Assembly: GCA_910578735.1 (NCBI GenBank)
Contig: CAJTSQ010000042.1
Location: 1-19,055 of the forward strand
Direction: 5' to 3'
DNA: 19,055 bases
DNA from: an uncultured Oscillospiraceae bacterium
GTDB taxonomy: Bacteria; Bacillota; Clostridia; Oscillospirales; Oscillospiraceae
Both the position numbers and the translations under genes were made by a program. Numbering within the stretch: the stretch's first letter is position 1; the number at the start of each line of letters is the position of its first letter. Shown piece by piece: positions 5,638 to 12,060 of the stretch. Below the pieces are notes generated by a model. The model saw only the letters and a program-made list of their open reading frames with translations, ran no database searches and had not been told where the DNA came from.

Positions 5638-6288
5638 GTGAAAATCAACGAGGTGGAGGCTCAGGTGGGTATCACCAAAAAGAACATCCGTTTTTATGAG
5701 GAGCAGGGCCTGCTGTCCCCTCGCCGCAACAGCGAGAACGGCTACCGGGACTACGGCGAGACCGAGGTGGCCATCCTGCGCCAGATTAAGCTGATGCGCA
5801 AGCTGGGCGTGCCCCTGGAGGAGATCCGCCGGATGCAGGCCGGGGGCACGGTGGCCGACGGGATGCGCCGGCACCTGGTGACGCTGGAGCGGGAGCGGAA
5901 AAGCCTGGAGCAGTCCATCCAGCTCTGCGGCAGCCTGAAGGACCGGGAGGAACGGCTGGACGCTCTGGACGCGGAGGAGCTGCTGGAGGAGATGGAACGG
6001 CTGGAGCAGGGGGGCACCACCTTCCAGGACAAGCAGAAACAGGACCTGAGGCCCGTCCGGTACGCCGGGGCCGTCGTCATGGCCCTGCTGACCACCGCTC
6101 TGATGGCCGCCCTCATTGTGCTGATGGTGTGGGGCTTCACCGTGGACCCCGCCGACACCCCGCCCCTGGCCCTGCTGCTGGTGTTGGTGGCCATTCCGGG
6201 GGTGATTATCCTGGGGGTGCTGCTGGCGCTGTTCCAGCGAGTCAAGGAAATTCAGAGAGGAGAGGAAGACGATGCGAAAAACTATTGA
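5638..6288 (+). CDS. MerR-family regulator with a C-terminal two-pass membrane module
   Basis: A 216-residue protein starting at GTG, chosen because AAAGGGGGG lies just upstream and the MerR domain begins at once (KINEVEAQVGITKKNIRFYE). Residues 1-70 are the winged helix (FYEEQGLLSP, NGYRDYGE, LRQIKLMRKLGVPLEEIRRM), and about 75-125 form the dimerising coiled coil. Instead of a ligand pocket there are two hydrophobic segments (about 139-160 and 171-193) and the tail QRVKEIQRGEEDDAKNY. The membrane half resembles the five small proteins that follow, especially the one at 6944-7198 (AGAVV near the start of segment one; GVL.AL.QR.KEI in the tail). The regulator should therefore sit at the membrane while bound to DNA. 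Its stop overlaps the next start by 17 bases. Signal unknown. Confidence 0.9.
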   Translation: MKINEVEAQVGITKKNIRFYEEQGLLSPRRNSENGYRDYGETEVAILRQIKLMRKLGVPLEEIRRMQAGGTVADGMRRHLVTLERERKSLEQSIQLCGSLKDREERLDALDAEELLEEMERLEQGGTTFQDKQKQDLRPVRYAGAVVMALLTTALMAALIVLMVWGFTVDPADTPPLALLLVLVAIPGVIILGVLLALFQRVKEIQRGEEDDAKNY

Positions 6289-6550
6289 TTGGAAGGTCAG
6301 GTGGAAAACGTGCGCGGAACGGCTCGTCTCCCTGTTGAGCCTCCCCGCGGCAGTCACCGCCCCCATATGGGTGCCGATTCTGATGGGATATGGCACGCTC
6401 CCCGAGCGCCTGCTGAGGATGGGCATCATGCTGCTTCTGCTGCTGCCGGGCTTTCTCATTGTAGTATCAGCCGCCGCGCTCCTCTATGCGGCAATGGAGC
6501 GGTTGGAGGAGAGAGAGAAAGGAGAGCTGAACGATGCAAAAAAATACTGA
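6272..6550 (+). CDS. Small two-pass membrane protein 1 of the MerR array
   Basis: 92 residues. The start overlaps the merR end by 17 bases: the bases GATGCGAAAAACTATTGA encode D-A-K-N-Y-stop of MerR, and from the second base M-R-K-T-I-D of this protein. The ribosome site (AGAGGAGAGGA) lies in codons for the MerR tail. Two hydrophobic segments (about 18-38 and 48-75) are followed by a cytoplasmic-looking tail ERLEEREKGELNDAKKY. The family has no name I recognise. It is probably a free-standing copy of the MerR membrane module, co-translated with it. Confidence 0.85.
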   Translation: MRKTIDWKVRWKTCAERLVSLLSLPAAVTAPIWVPILMGYGTLPERLLRMGIMLLLLLPGFLIVVSAAALLYAAMERLEEREKGELNDAKKY

Positions 6551-6812
6551 GGCGCGAAAGGAACAGCTGAAAAAGCTGTGGTCTCGTTTCCGTTTCATCG
6601 CGGCAATTACCAGCCCGTTCTGGATGCTGGCCCTGTTGATCGAGGGCAGCTTGGGCACCCGTCTCCTGGGGGCGGCGGTTCTGCTGCTAATTCCTGTATG
6701 CGTTCTGTACTCCTACCGCTGGGTGGCTTATGTGGTGGGAATCCTTTTCGCTGTTGGTCAGCGGCGGGAGGAGATTAGGAAAGGAGAGGAAAACGATGCA
6801 AAAAACTATTGA
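6534..6812 (+). CDS. Small two-pass membrane protein 2 of the MerR array
   Basis: 92 residues, overlapping the previous gene by 17 bases with AAAGGAGAG as ribosome site inside the previous tail. It begins MQKNTEARKEQLKK, longer and more charged than its siblings, then has hydrophobic segments at about 20-36 and 43-74, and ends QRREEIRKGEENDAKNY. The second segment is rich in aromatic residues (VLYSYRWVAYVV). Same module as its neighbours; function unknown. Confidence 0.85.
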   Translation: MQKNTEARKEQLKKLWSRFRFIAAITSPFWMLALLIEGSLGTRLLGAAVLLLIPVCVLYSYRWVAYVVGILFAVGQRREEIRKGEENDAKNY

Positions 6813-6960
6813 CGGGCCGGCCCTGGCCGGAGCCGCAATGATCACGATTCTTACCAGAGGGCTGCTGCTTCTGCCCCTGGGACTGGCCTTTTTTCAGACT
6901 CTGGTCCAGCGGCGGGAGGAGCTCAGGAAAGGAGAACTGAACGATGCGAAAAACTACTGA
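6796..6960 (+). CDS. Small membrane protein 3 of the MerR array, internally shortened
   Basis: Only 54 residues. It starts MQKTIDGPALAGAAMITIL, matching the first segment of the later 84-residue sibling, then passes almost directly to a second-segment-like stretch (LLLLPLGLAFFQTLV) and the tail QRREELRKGELNDAKNY. The loop and part of both membrane segments are missing, so it may cross the membrane once. The start at 6796 has AAAGGAGAG upstream and the same 17-base overlap as its siblings; a longer frame from 6730 would have no comparable ribosome site. Both ends are conserved, so it looks like an in-frame internal deletion rather than a dying gene. Confidence 0.8.
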   Translation: MQKTIDGPALAGAAMITILTRGLLLLPLGLAFFQTLVQRREELRKGELNDAKNY

Positions 6961-7198
6961 CGGAAAGGGCTTTGCCGGGGCGGTGGTCATCACCATCCTG
7001 GTGGCCGGGTTCATGTTCCTGCTCACCGGGGCCATGCTGGCCGGCTACTTCGGCGGCCTGACCGAGCCCTTCGCCACCGGGGTGATTCTATTCACCGCGT
7101 TTATCTACCTGGCCGTCGCGGTGGGGGTCCTCATTGCCCTGTATCAGCGGTGGAAGGAGATTAAGGGAGGGGAAGAGGATGAAGCCAAAAAGTATTGA
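6944..7198 (+). CDS. Small two-pass membrane protein 4 of the MerR array
   Basis: 84 residues, overlapping the previous gene by 17 bases, with AAAGGAGA as ribosome site. It begins MRKTTDGKGFAGAVVITIL, has hydrophobic segments at about 10-34 and 46-66 separated by a short loop (GYFGGLTEP), and ends QRWKEIKGGEEDEAKKY. It is the closest sibling of the membrane half of the MerR protein: both have AGAVV near the first segment and GVL-x-AL-[FY]-QR-x-KEI before the tail. Function unknown. Confidence 0.87.
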   Translation: MRKTTDGKGFAGAVVITILVAGFMFLLTGAMLAGYFGGLTEPFATGVILFTAFIYLAVAVGVLIALYQRWKEIKGGEEDEAKKY

Positions 7199-7436
7199 CC
7201 ACCGGGCGGCGAAGGGGGCGGCGGTGCGCTCCGTGGCGCTGAACACTCTGTTTCAGCTGATGACGGTGGCCGCTCTGCTCTGTCTGCGAACCATGGGCCC
7301 GCCGGAATGGCTGAGCGCCCTGATGCTGATACTGGCCGTTGCCGACCTGATCACCATTCCCTTCACCTTCACCGCCCTGTGGCAGCGGGTGCGGGAGATT
7401 GAAAAGGGCGAACTGGAAGAAGCCAAAAAATACTGA
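7179..7436 (+). CDS. Small two-pass membrane protein 5, last of the MerR array
   Basis: 85 residues starting at the ATG at 7179, overlapping the previous gene by 20 bases (previous tail E-D-E-A-K-K-Y; new start M-K-P-K-S-I-D). A longer frame from 7134 is rejected because AAGGGAGGGGAAG is placed for 7179. Hydrophobic segments lie at about 20-36 and 46-68. It ends QRVREIEKGELEEAKKY. No gene overlaps this end: the codons carry neither a good ribosome site (AAGGGCGAA) nor an ATG, yet the tail is preserved. Confidence 0.85.
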   Translation: MKPKSIDHRAAKGAAVRSVALNTLFQLMTVAALLCLRTMGPPEWLSALMLILAVADLITIPFTFTALWQRVREIEKGELEEAKKY

Positions 7437-7463
7437 TTCCATTTTTATAAGGAGGACAATATT

Positions 7464-7775
7464 ATGCTGCTGGTAAACATCGACTACATCCCCGGGAAGG
7501 AATTTGAGGTGCTGGGTATGGCCAAGGGCACCGTGGTCCAGTCCAAGAACTTCGGAAAGGACTTTATGGCCGGCATGAAGACCCTGGTGGGCGGCGAGAT
7601 CACCGGCTACACCGAGATGCTCAACGAGGCCCGGCAGATTGCCGTCAAGCGCATGGTGGACGAGGCCGAGGCCCTGGGGGCCGACGCGGTGGTGAACATC
7701 CGCTACGGCTCCTCCGCCGTGATGCAGGGGGCCGCCGAGGTGATCGCCTACGGCACGGCGGTGCGGTTCAAATAA
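7464..7775 (+). CDS. YbjQ-family (UPF0145, heavy-metal-binding-domain-like) protein
   Basis: A 103-residue soluble protein of the YbjQ family. It shows the family layout: YIPGKEFEVLGMAKGTVVQSKNFGKDF, then GGEITGYTEMLNEARQIAVKRMVDEAEALGADAVVNIRYGSS, ending in a strand EVIAYGTAVRF. Despite the family's historical 'heavy-metal-binding' label, no cysteine cluster is present, and the function of the family is not established. The protein forms compact oligomers in known relatives. AAGGAGG (7449-7455) precedes the ATG by eight bases. It lies 27 bases after the last small membrane gene, with no terminator between, and a terminator follows, so it is probably the last gene of the MerR operon. Confidence 0.88.
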   Translation: MLLVNIDYIPGKEFEVLGMAKGTVVQSKNFGKDFMAGMKTLVGGEITGYTEMLNEARQIAVKRMVDEAEALGADAVVNIRYGSSAVMQGAAEVIAYGTAVRFK

Positions 7776-7784
7776 ACAGATGCA

Positions 7785-7810
7785 GGGGACGGCCTTCGGA
7801 CCGTCCCTTT
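7785..7810 (+). terminator. Terminator of the MerR operon
   Basis: GGGACGG (7786-7792) pairs with CCGTCCC (7801-7807), with an inner CC/GG extension around a TTC loop and a bulged A. Only a short T run (7808-7810) follows, so strength is uncertain. Confidence 0.65.
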
Positions 7811-7827
7811 GTTCAGAAAATCTTAAT

Positions 7828-7856
7828 TTGACAAGTTTTTTCAGCGAGACTATAAT
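7828..7856 (+). promoter_or_regulatory. Perfect consensus sigma-A promoter
   Basis: TTGACA (7828-7833), a 17-base spacer and TATAAT (7851-7856) match consensus at every position. It drives the gene at 7897, with a leader of about 35 bases. Confidence 0.9.
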
Positions 7857-7896
7857 TCAGTCAGCGCACCCCACAACAAATCAGGAGATGACTGCT

Positions 7897-8787
7897 ATGT
7901 TTGGATTTGGTAAAAAGGAGGCCAAAACGCCGGAGGAGCGGTTGGCCGAGCTGGAAAAGAAGCAGGATTGGGCCGGGCTGGCCAAGGCCTATTATGAGCT
8001 GGGGGTTTCCGCCATGGACGGGGGCGATCTGAACCACGCCCAGCTGTGGCTCCACCGGGCAGATACCATCTACAGCGCTGACGACACCACCTATGAGAAG
8101 GTGGGCGACAAGCTCACTGACGACTGCTCTGACCGTATCGGAACCCTGGAAGACGAAGAAGAACTGTTCTATAACGCCGTCCTCGCTGAGATCGAGGAGA
8201 AATCGGAAGATCTGCTCCCCCGGCTCCGGGCATGGGGACTGCTGTCCATGGCCCGGCTGGTGAAGCTGGGAGAGCAGCTTTCAAAGCTGCCCGGCTGCGA
8301 GGTGCTGGGCGAGCTGGGCTGGGCGGTGGACATGATGGCCCGCTGCTTCCAGGCGCCCCCCTCCCAGGAGGAGTATCAGCACCTGATGGATGTGTGCAAC
8401 GCCCTCTATGAGCTCAACGGAAAGAAAATTTACTACACCGGTCAAATCGAAGTCCCCGGAAAAGCTCCCTTCCAGCTGTTCGACCTGAACGGCATGTTCG
8501 GGGTGGAGCAGGAGCTCAACGGCTACATCGACAGCCATCTGCGGCTCGTGGCCGCCCTGAGCCAGGGGGCGGAGGAGCTGCCCAATGCCGAGAGCAGCAT
8601 CGTGGCCTGCGCGCTGCTGCCTGACTACTACGTCCGCACCGGGGCGGACCGGCTGGAGGAGGTCCCCCAGATCAAGGCTGAGCTGGCGCGCATCTGGAGC
8701 GACTATGAGTTTGTCCGCGACCGCTTCACCTGGGAGGAGGCCGCGGAGAAGATTGCGGCGTACAAGCAGCTGGATATACTTCAATAA
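7897..8787 (+). CDS. Uncharacterised cytosolic protein, helical N-terminal region
   Basis: A 296-residue acidic protein with no signal peptide or membrane segment. It begins MFGFGKKEAKTPEERLAELEKKQDW, then AGLAKAYYELGVSAMDGGDLNHAQLWLHRADTIY, which has the spacing of a tetratricopeptide-like helical hairpin (about residues 25-60). The remainder is helical and rich in Leu, Glu and Ala, with a central strand-like patch (KKIYYTGQIEVPG). I do not recognise the family. The start at 7897 is chosen because the promoter ends at 7856 and CAGGAG lies nine bases upstream; an in-frame ATG at 7780 precedes the promoter. The perfect promoter suggests strong, constitutive expression. It is a single-gene unit with its own terminator. 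Confidence 0.8.
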   Translation: MFGFGKKEAKTPEERLAELEKKQDWAGLAKAYYELGVSAMDGGDLNHAQLWLHRADTIYSADDTTYEKVGDKLTDDCSDRIGTLEDEEELFYNAVLAEIEEKSEDLLPRLRAWGLLSMARLVKLGEQLSKLPGCEVLGELGWAVDMMARCFQAPPSQEEYQHLMDVCNALYELNGKKIYYTGQIEVPGKAPFQLFDLNGMFGVEQELNGYIDSHLRLVAALSQGAEELPNAESSIVACALLPDYYVRTGADRLEEVPQIKAELARIWSDYEFVRDRFTWEEAAEKIAAYKQLDILQ

Positions 8788-8796
8788 GGGCATAAG

Positions 8797-8830
8797 AGTT
8801 CCGGCCAACCGGCTGGAACTCCTACTTTTT
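8797..8830. terminator. Terminator between convergent genes
   Basis: AGTTCCGGCC (8797-8806) pairs with GGCTGGAACT (8811-8820), with one G-T wobble and an AACC loop, followed by CCTACTTTTT. It ends the gene stopping at 8787 and probably also the convergent gene stopping at 8822. Confidence 0.7.
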
Positions 8831-9055
8831 CCTGGGATAGGGGGTCGGGTCGTCCGTCAGTCCCACCAGATAGTCGATAGAGACCTTATAAAACTCCGCA
8901 ATCCGCACCAGAATTGATATTTTAGGTTCATGTGTGCCCAACTCATAACTTTGGTAGGATCGTTCTGTTATGTCACAGTAAATAGAAACTTCCCGCTGTG
9001 TAAATTCGCCTTTCTTCCGGCACTCCCATAAACGCTGAGACAATATCTTTCGCAT
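8822..9055 (-). CDS. Small XRE-family helix-turn-helix regulator
   Basis: A 77-residue single-domain Cro/CI-type protein: MRKILSQRLWECRKKGEFTQREVSIYC, then DITERSYQSYELGTHEPKISILVRIAEFYKVSIDYLVGLTD. FTQREVSIYCDITERSYQSYE is the helix-turn-helix, and VSIDYLVGLTD is the usual end of this regulator type. The ATG at 9055 is preferred (AGGTG upstream); a GTG at 9067 in the same frame has no ribosome site. It is divergent from the 74-residue gene at 9148 and may control both. Confidence 0.87.
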   Translation of the reverse strand: MRKILSQRLWECRKKGEFTQREVSIYCDITERSYQSYELGTHEPKISILVRIAEFYKVSIDYLVGLTDDPTPYPRKK

Positions 9056-9079
9056 TATTATCAACACCTACAACTGTTC

Positions 9080-9107
9080 TTGACAAAATAGTGTAGAGTG
9101 ATATAAT
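9080..9107 (+). promoter_or_regulatory. Promoter of the 74-residue protein gene
   Basis: TTGACA (9080-9085), a 16-base spacer and TATAAT (9102-9107). Downstream, TACGAA occurs twice (9116-9121 and 9130-9135), 14 bases apart, around the expected start site; this may be a regulator site. Confidence 0.75.
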
Positions 9108-9147
9108 AAAAAATATACGAATTTTTCTTTACGAAAGGTTTTGCAAA

Positions 9148-9372
9148 ATGGAACCAAAAATATCCTATACCGTGGGAGACGATCTGATTACGGGGGTCAT
9201 CGCAACGGCGGTGTGGTCGGAAGCGCGGCGGCCCGGGCTGTGGCAGGACATGCTGCGGGCGGTGGACCGGGGGGCGGCCGGGACGAAAGAGGGAACTGTC
9301 AACGCCTTTTTCTTCCGGGCCATGGTGGACCGCCTGCTGGAAGAATTTCACACCCTTGAGAAAGAGACATAA
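9148..9372 (+). CDS. Small protein of unknown function
   Basis: A 74-residue soluble protein (MEPKISYTVGDDLITGVIATAVWSEA at its start, then VDRGAAGTKEGTVNAFFFRAMVDRLLEEFHTLEKET). I do not recognise it. Its second half looks like an amphipathic helix ending in charged residues. It has a good promoter, a GAAAGG ribosome site nine bases before the ATG, and a strong terminator immediately after the stop, so it is very probably a real gene. It is divergent from the small XRE regulator, a usual arrangement for a regulator and its target. Confidence 0.75.
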   Translation: MEPKISYTVGDDLITGVIATAVWSEARRPGLWQDMLRAVDRGAAGTKEGTVNAFFFRAMVDRLLEEFHTLEKET

Positions 9373-9403
9373 CGGCTGTCCGGAGAAAACCGGACAGCCG
9401 TTA
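9370..9403. terminator. Strong bidirectional terminator between convergent genes
   Basis: A 14-bp stem, TAACGGCTGTCCGG (9370-9383) with CCGGACAGCCGTTA (9390-9403), has a 6-base loop AGAAAA. It begins at the stop codon of the 74-residue gene and ends three bases before the stop of the DUF1846 gene. Confidence 0.85.
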
Positions 9404-9406
9404 TAT

Positions 9407-10894
9407 TTATCGGTGATACAGCTTATTGGTCTGGTATTTGGGCTCACAGGTGAGCTGGAGGCCCAGCTTTTTATAGGTGGTGGCGTCCGCCGGGGAGAGG
9501 ATCACCGAGCAGTGGGCCTGACAGCCCTTCAGGGCGGCCAGCTGCTCCAGGGCCCGGGCGGCCTTGGGCTCGGCGTTGGCGGAGGAGGCCAGGGCGATGA
9601 GTACCTCGTCGCTGTGCAGCCGGGGGTTGGCGGAACCCAGGTAGTCCACCTTGACCTTCTGGATGGGCTCGATGGCACTCTGGGCAATGAGGTGGACGCC
9701 GTGCCCCCCCGTACCTGACAGGTGCTTCAGGGCGTTGAGCAGGGCGGCGGCGGAGCAGCCCATCAGCTCGGAGGTCTTGCCGTCCACAATGGAGCCGTCA
9801 GCCAGCTGGATGGCCATGGCGGGCTCGCCGGTGGCCCCGGCCAGCTCGTTGGCCCGGGCGGCCACCGGGCGGATATCGGTGGTGATTCCCGCCTGCTGCA
9901 TCAGCAGCTCCAGCTTGTACACCGCGCTGTCTGAGCCCTTGCCCTGGCGGCGGTCGCACAGGGCGTCGTAGTACCGGCGGACGATCTCCTGCTTGGCCGC
10001 CTCCTGGCAGGCCCCGTCGTCAAAGATGCAGCTGCCCGCCATGTTCACCCCCATGTCGGTGGGGGACTGGTAGGGACACTTGCCGGTAATCTTCTCGAAC
10101 ATGGCGGCCAGCACGGGGAAGACCTCCACATCCCGGTTGTAGTTGACGGTGGTCTCGCCGTAGGCCTGGAGATGGAAGGGGTCGATCATGTTCACGTCGT
10201 CCAGGTCGGCGGTGGCCGCCTCATAGGCCAGGTTCACCGGGTGCTTCAGGGGCAGGTTCCAGATGGGGAAGGTCTCGAACTTGGCGTATCCCGCCACGGT
10301 ATCCCGCTTGTGCTCGTGGTAGAGCTGGGAGAGACAGGTGGCCATTTTGCCGCTGCCCGGGCCGGGGGCGGTGACCACCACCAGGGGGTGGCTGGTCTCG
10401 ATATAGTCGTTGCGGCCGTAGCCCTCGTCGCTGACGATTTTGGCGATGTTGTGGGGGTAGCCCTCGATGGGGTAGTGGCGGTAGACCTTCAGCCCAAGCC
10501 CCTCCAGCCGGGCCTGAAAGGCGTCGGCGGCGGGCTGGCCGGTGTAGCGGGTGACCACCACGCTGCCCACATACAGCCCCCGGCCCCGGAACTGGTCGAT
10601 AAGCCGGAGCACGTCGCTGTCGTAGGTGATGCCCAGGTCCCCCCGGACCTTGTTCTTCTCAATGTCGCCGGCGTTGATGGCGATGATGATTTCCGCCTTA
10701 TCCCGGAGCTGCTCCAGCATCCGCAGCTTGCTGTCCGGCTCGAAGCCGGGGAGCACCCGGCTGGCGTGGTAGTCGTCAAAGAGCTTGCCCCCGAACTCCA
10801 GATAGAGCTTGCCCCCGAACTGGGCGATCCGGTCCCGGATGTGCTGGGACTGGGTGGTTAAGTATTTCTCGTTGTCAAAGCCCTGCTTGGCCAT
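9407..10894 (-). CDS. DUF1846 family protein
   Basis: A 495-residue cytosolic protein of the DUF1846 family, common in Firmicutes and of the expected length. The start is typical: MAKQGFDNEKYLTTQSQHIRDRI, then FGGKLYLEFGGKLFDDYHASRVLPGF. A glycine-rich loop APGPGSGKM (Lys183) resembles a P-loop and suggests nucleotide or phosphate binding. Later conserved stretches include KHPVNLAYEAATADLDDVNMIDPFH, then GETTVNYNRDVE, SPTDMGVNMAGSCI, and GKTSELMGCSAAALLNALKHL. The biochemical role is not established. The ATG at 10894 is preferred over an in-frame start 45 bases upstream because AAGGGAGAAG sits before it. It has its own promoter, overlapping the end of the upstream transporter gene, so some readthrough is possible. 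Confidence 0.92.
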   Translation of the reverse strand: MAKQGFDNEKYLTTQSQHIRDRIAQFGGKLYLEFGGKLFDDYHASRVLPGFEPDSKLRMLEQLRDKAEIIIAINAGDIEKNKVRGDLGITYDSDVLRLIDQFRGRGLYVGSVVVTRYTGQPAADAFQARLEGLGLKVYRHYPIEGYPHNIAKIVSDEGYGRNDYIETSHPLVVVTAPGPGSGKMATCLSQLYHEHKRDTVAGYAKFETFPIWNLPLKHPVNLAYEAATADLDDVNMIDPFHLQAYGETTVNYNRDVEVFPVLAAMFEKITGKCPYQSPTDMGVNMAGSCIFDDGACQEAAKQEIVRRYYDALCDRRQGKGSDSAVYKLELLMQQAGITTDIRPVAARANELAGATGEPAMAIQLADGSIVDGKTSELMGCSAAALLNALKHLSGTGGHGVHLIAQSAIEPIQKVKVDYLGSANPRLHSDEVLIALASSANAEPKAARALEQLAALKGCQAHCSVILSPADATTYKKLGLQLTCEPKYQTNKLYHR

Positions 10895-10943
10895 TGCATC
10901 TTCTCCCTTTCTCTCTCCGCAGTAAAACAACACATACACCAGT

Positions 10944-10973
10944 ATTTTACATCGAAAGGGGGAGGGGCGTCAA
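10944..10973 (-). promoter_or_regulatory. Promoter of the DUF1846 gene
   Basis: On the minus strand TTGACG (10973-10968), an 18-base spacer and TAAAAT (10949-10944). It lies just after the stop of the transporter gene. Confidence 0.65.
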
Positions 10974-10978
10974 GAAAT

Positions 10979-12037
10979 TTATTGGGGCAGGGTCAGGTCC
11001 CCTTCTTTAATCCAGCCAATTTTCCGCAGTACCTCACAGAAGATCACCGACAGCACGGCGGGGAGAACAAAGCAAATCAGCGCCAGCCCCAGCCAGTCAA
11101 AGCCGGTAATGGCCGCCCTGGCTCCGGTGGCCACGTCGTTGACCCAGCCGGACCAGACGCCGATCTGCCCCACAAAGCCGCAGGTGCCCATGCCGGCGGC
11201 CACGCCGCCGGCGGGGTCGTTCATCTCCAGCCGGAACAGGCAGGTGGCGATGGGACCGGTGATGGCGGAGGCCAGGGTGGGGGGAATCCAGATGCGGGGA
11301 TTTTTTACAATATTGGGCATTTGCAGCATGGAGGTGCCGATGCCCTGGCTCACCAGTCCGCCCCAGCGGTTCTCCCGGAAGGACATCACGGCGAAGCCCA
11401 CCATCTGGGCGCAGCAGCCGGCCACCGCCGCCCCGCCGGCCAGACCGGTGAGGGTGAAGGAGGCGCAGATGGCCGCCGAGGAGATGGGCAGGGTGAGGGC
11501 GACGCCCACCAGAACAGAGACGGCAATGCCCATCCAGAAGGGCTGGAGGATGGTCAGGTCCTTGATAAACTGGCCGAAGGCGTGGGCTCCGGCGGCGATG
11601 GGGGGGGCGACGCAGGCGGCCAGCCCCACCCCCACGAATACGGTCACGGCCGGGGTGACCAGAATGTCCACCCTGGTCTCCTTGGACACCGCCTTGCCGC
11701 ACTCGGCGGCGATGATGGCGATGAACAGCACCGCCAGCGGGCCGCCGGCGCCGCCCAGCTTGTTGGCCGCCCAGCCCACTCCGGTGAGGGAGAACAGCAC
11801 CATGGGGTCGGCCTTCAGGGCGTAGCCGATGGCTACGGCCATGGCCGGGCCGGACATCTCAAAGGCGAACTGACCGATGTCCACCAGGAACTGGGCGGAG
11901 AGCTGCTGGCCCAGGGTTTTGATGATGGTGCCGATGAGCAGGGAGCAGAACAGGCCCTGGGCCATAGCCCCCAGGGCGTCGATGCCGTAGCGTCTGGCGG
12001 AAATCTCAATGTTTTTCCGCTTGAGAAATGCCTTCAT
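10979..12037 (-). CDS. PTS EIIC-like membrane transporter (PTS_EIIC_2 type)
   Basis: A 352-residue membrane protein with about nine hydrophobic segments, matching the stand-alone PTS 'subunit IIC' family (PTS_EIIC_2). Typical parts are MKAFLKRKNIEISARRYGIDALGAMAQGLFCSLLIGTII at the start, then TPAVTVFVGVGLAACVAPPIA, and LQMPNIVKNPRIWIPPTLASAITGPIATCLF, which would hold the ligand-site loop, followed by MGTCGFVGQIGVW. No EIIA or EIIB gene lies nearby, so it may depend on components elsewhere or not be a phosphotransferase transporter at all; the substrate is unknown. GAGGAG is the ribosome site. The promoter at 12098-12125 is overlapped by a large palindrome, pointing to repression or RNA-level control. 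Confidence 0.87.
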   Translation of the reverse strand: MKAFLKRKNIEISARRYGIDALGAMAQGLFCSLLIGTIIKTLGQQLSAQFLVDIGQFAFEMSGPAMAVAIGYALKADPMVLFSLTGVGWAANKLGGAGGPLAVLFIAIIAAECGKAVSKETRVDILVTPAVTVFVGVGLAACVAPPIAAGAHAFGQFIKDLTILQPFWMGIAVSVLVGVALTLPISSAAICASFTLTGLAGGAAVAGCCAQMVGFAVMSFRENRWGGLVSQGIGTSMLQMPNIVKNPRIWIPPTLASAITGPIATCLFRLEMNDPAGGVAAGMGTCGFVGQIGVWSGWVNDVATGARAAITGFDWLGLALICFVLPAVLSVIFCEVLRKIGWIKEGDLTLPQ

Positions 12038-12060
12038 AATGTATCTCCTCTTTTACAGAA

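Noticed and set aside
9056..9067. GTG start four codons earlier for the small XRE regulator
   Set aside because: No ribosome site precedes it, while AGGTG suits the ATG at 9055.
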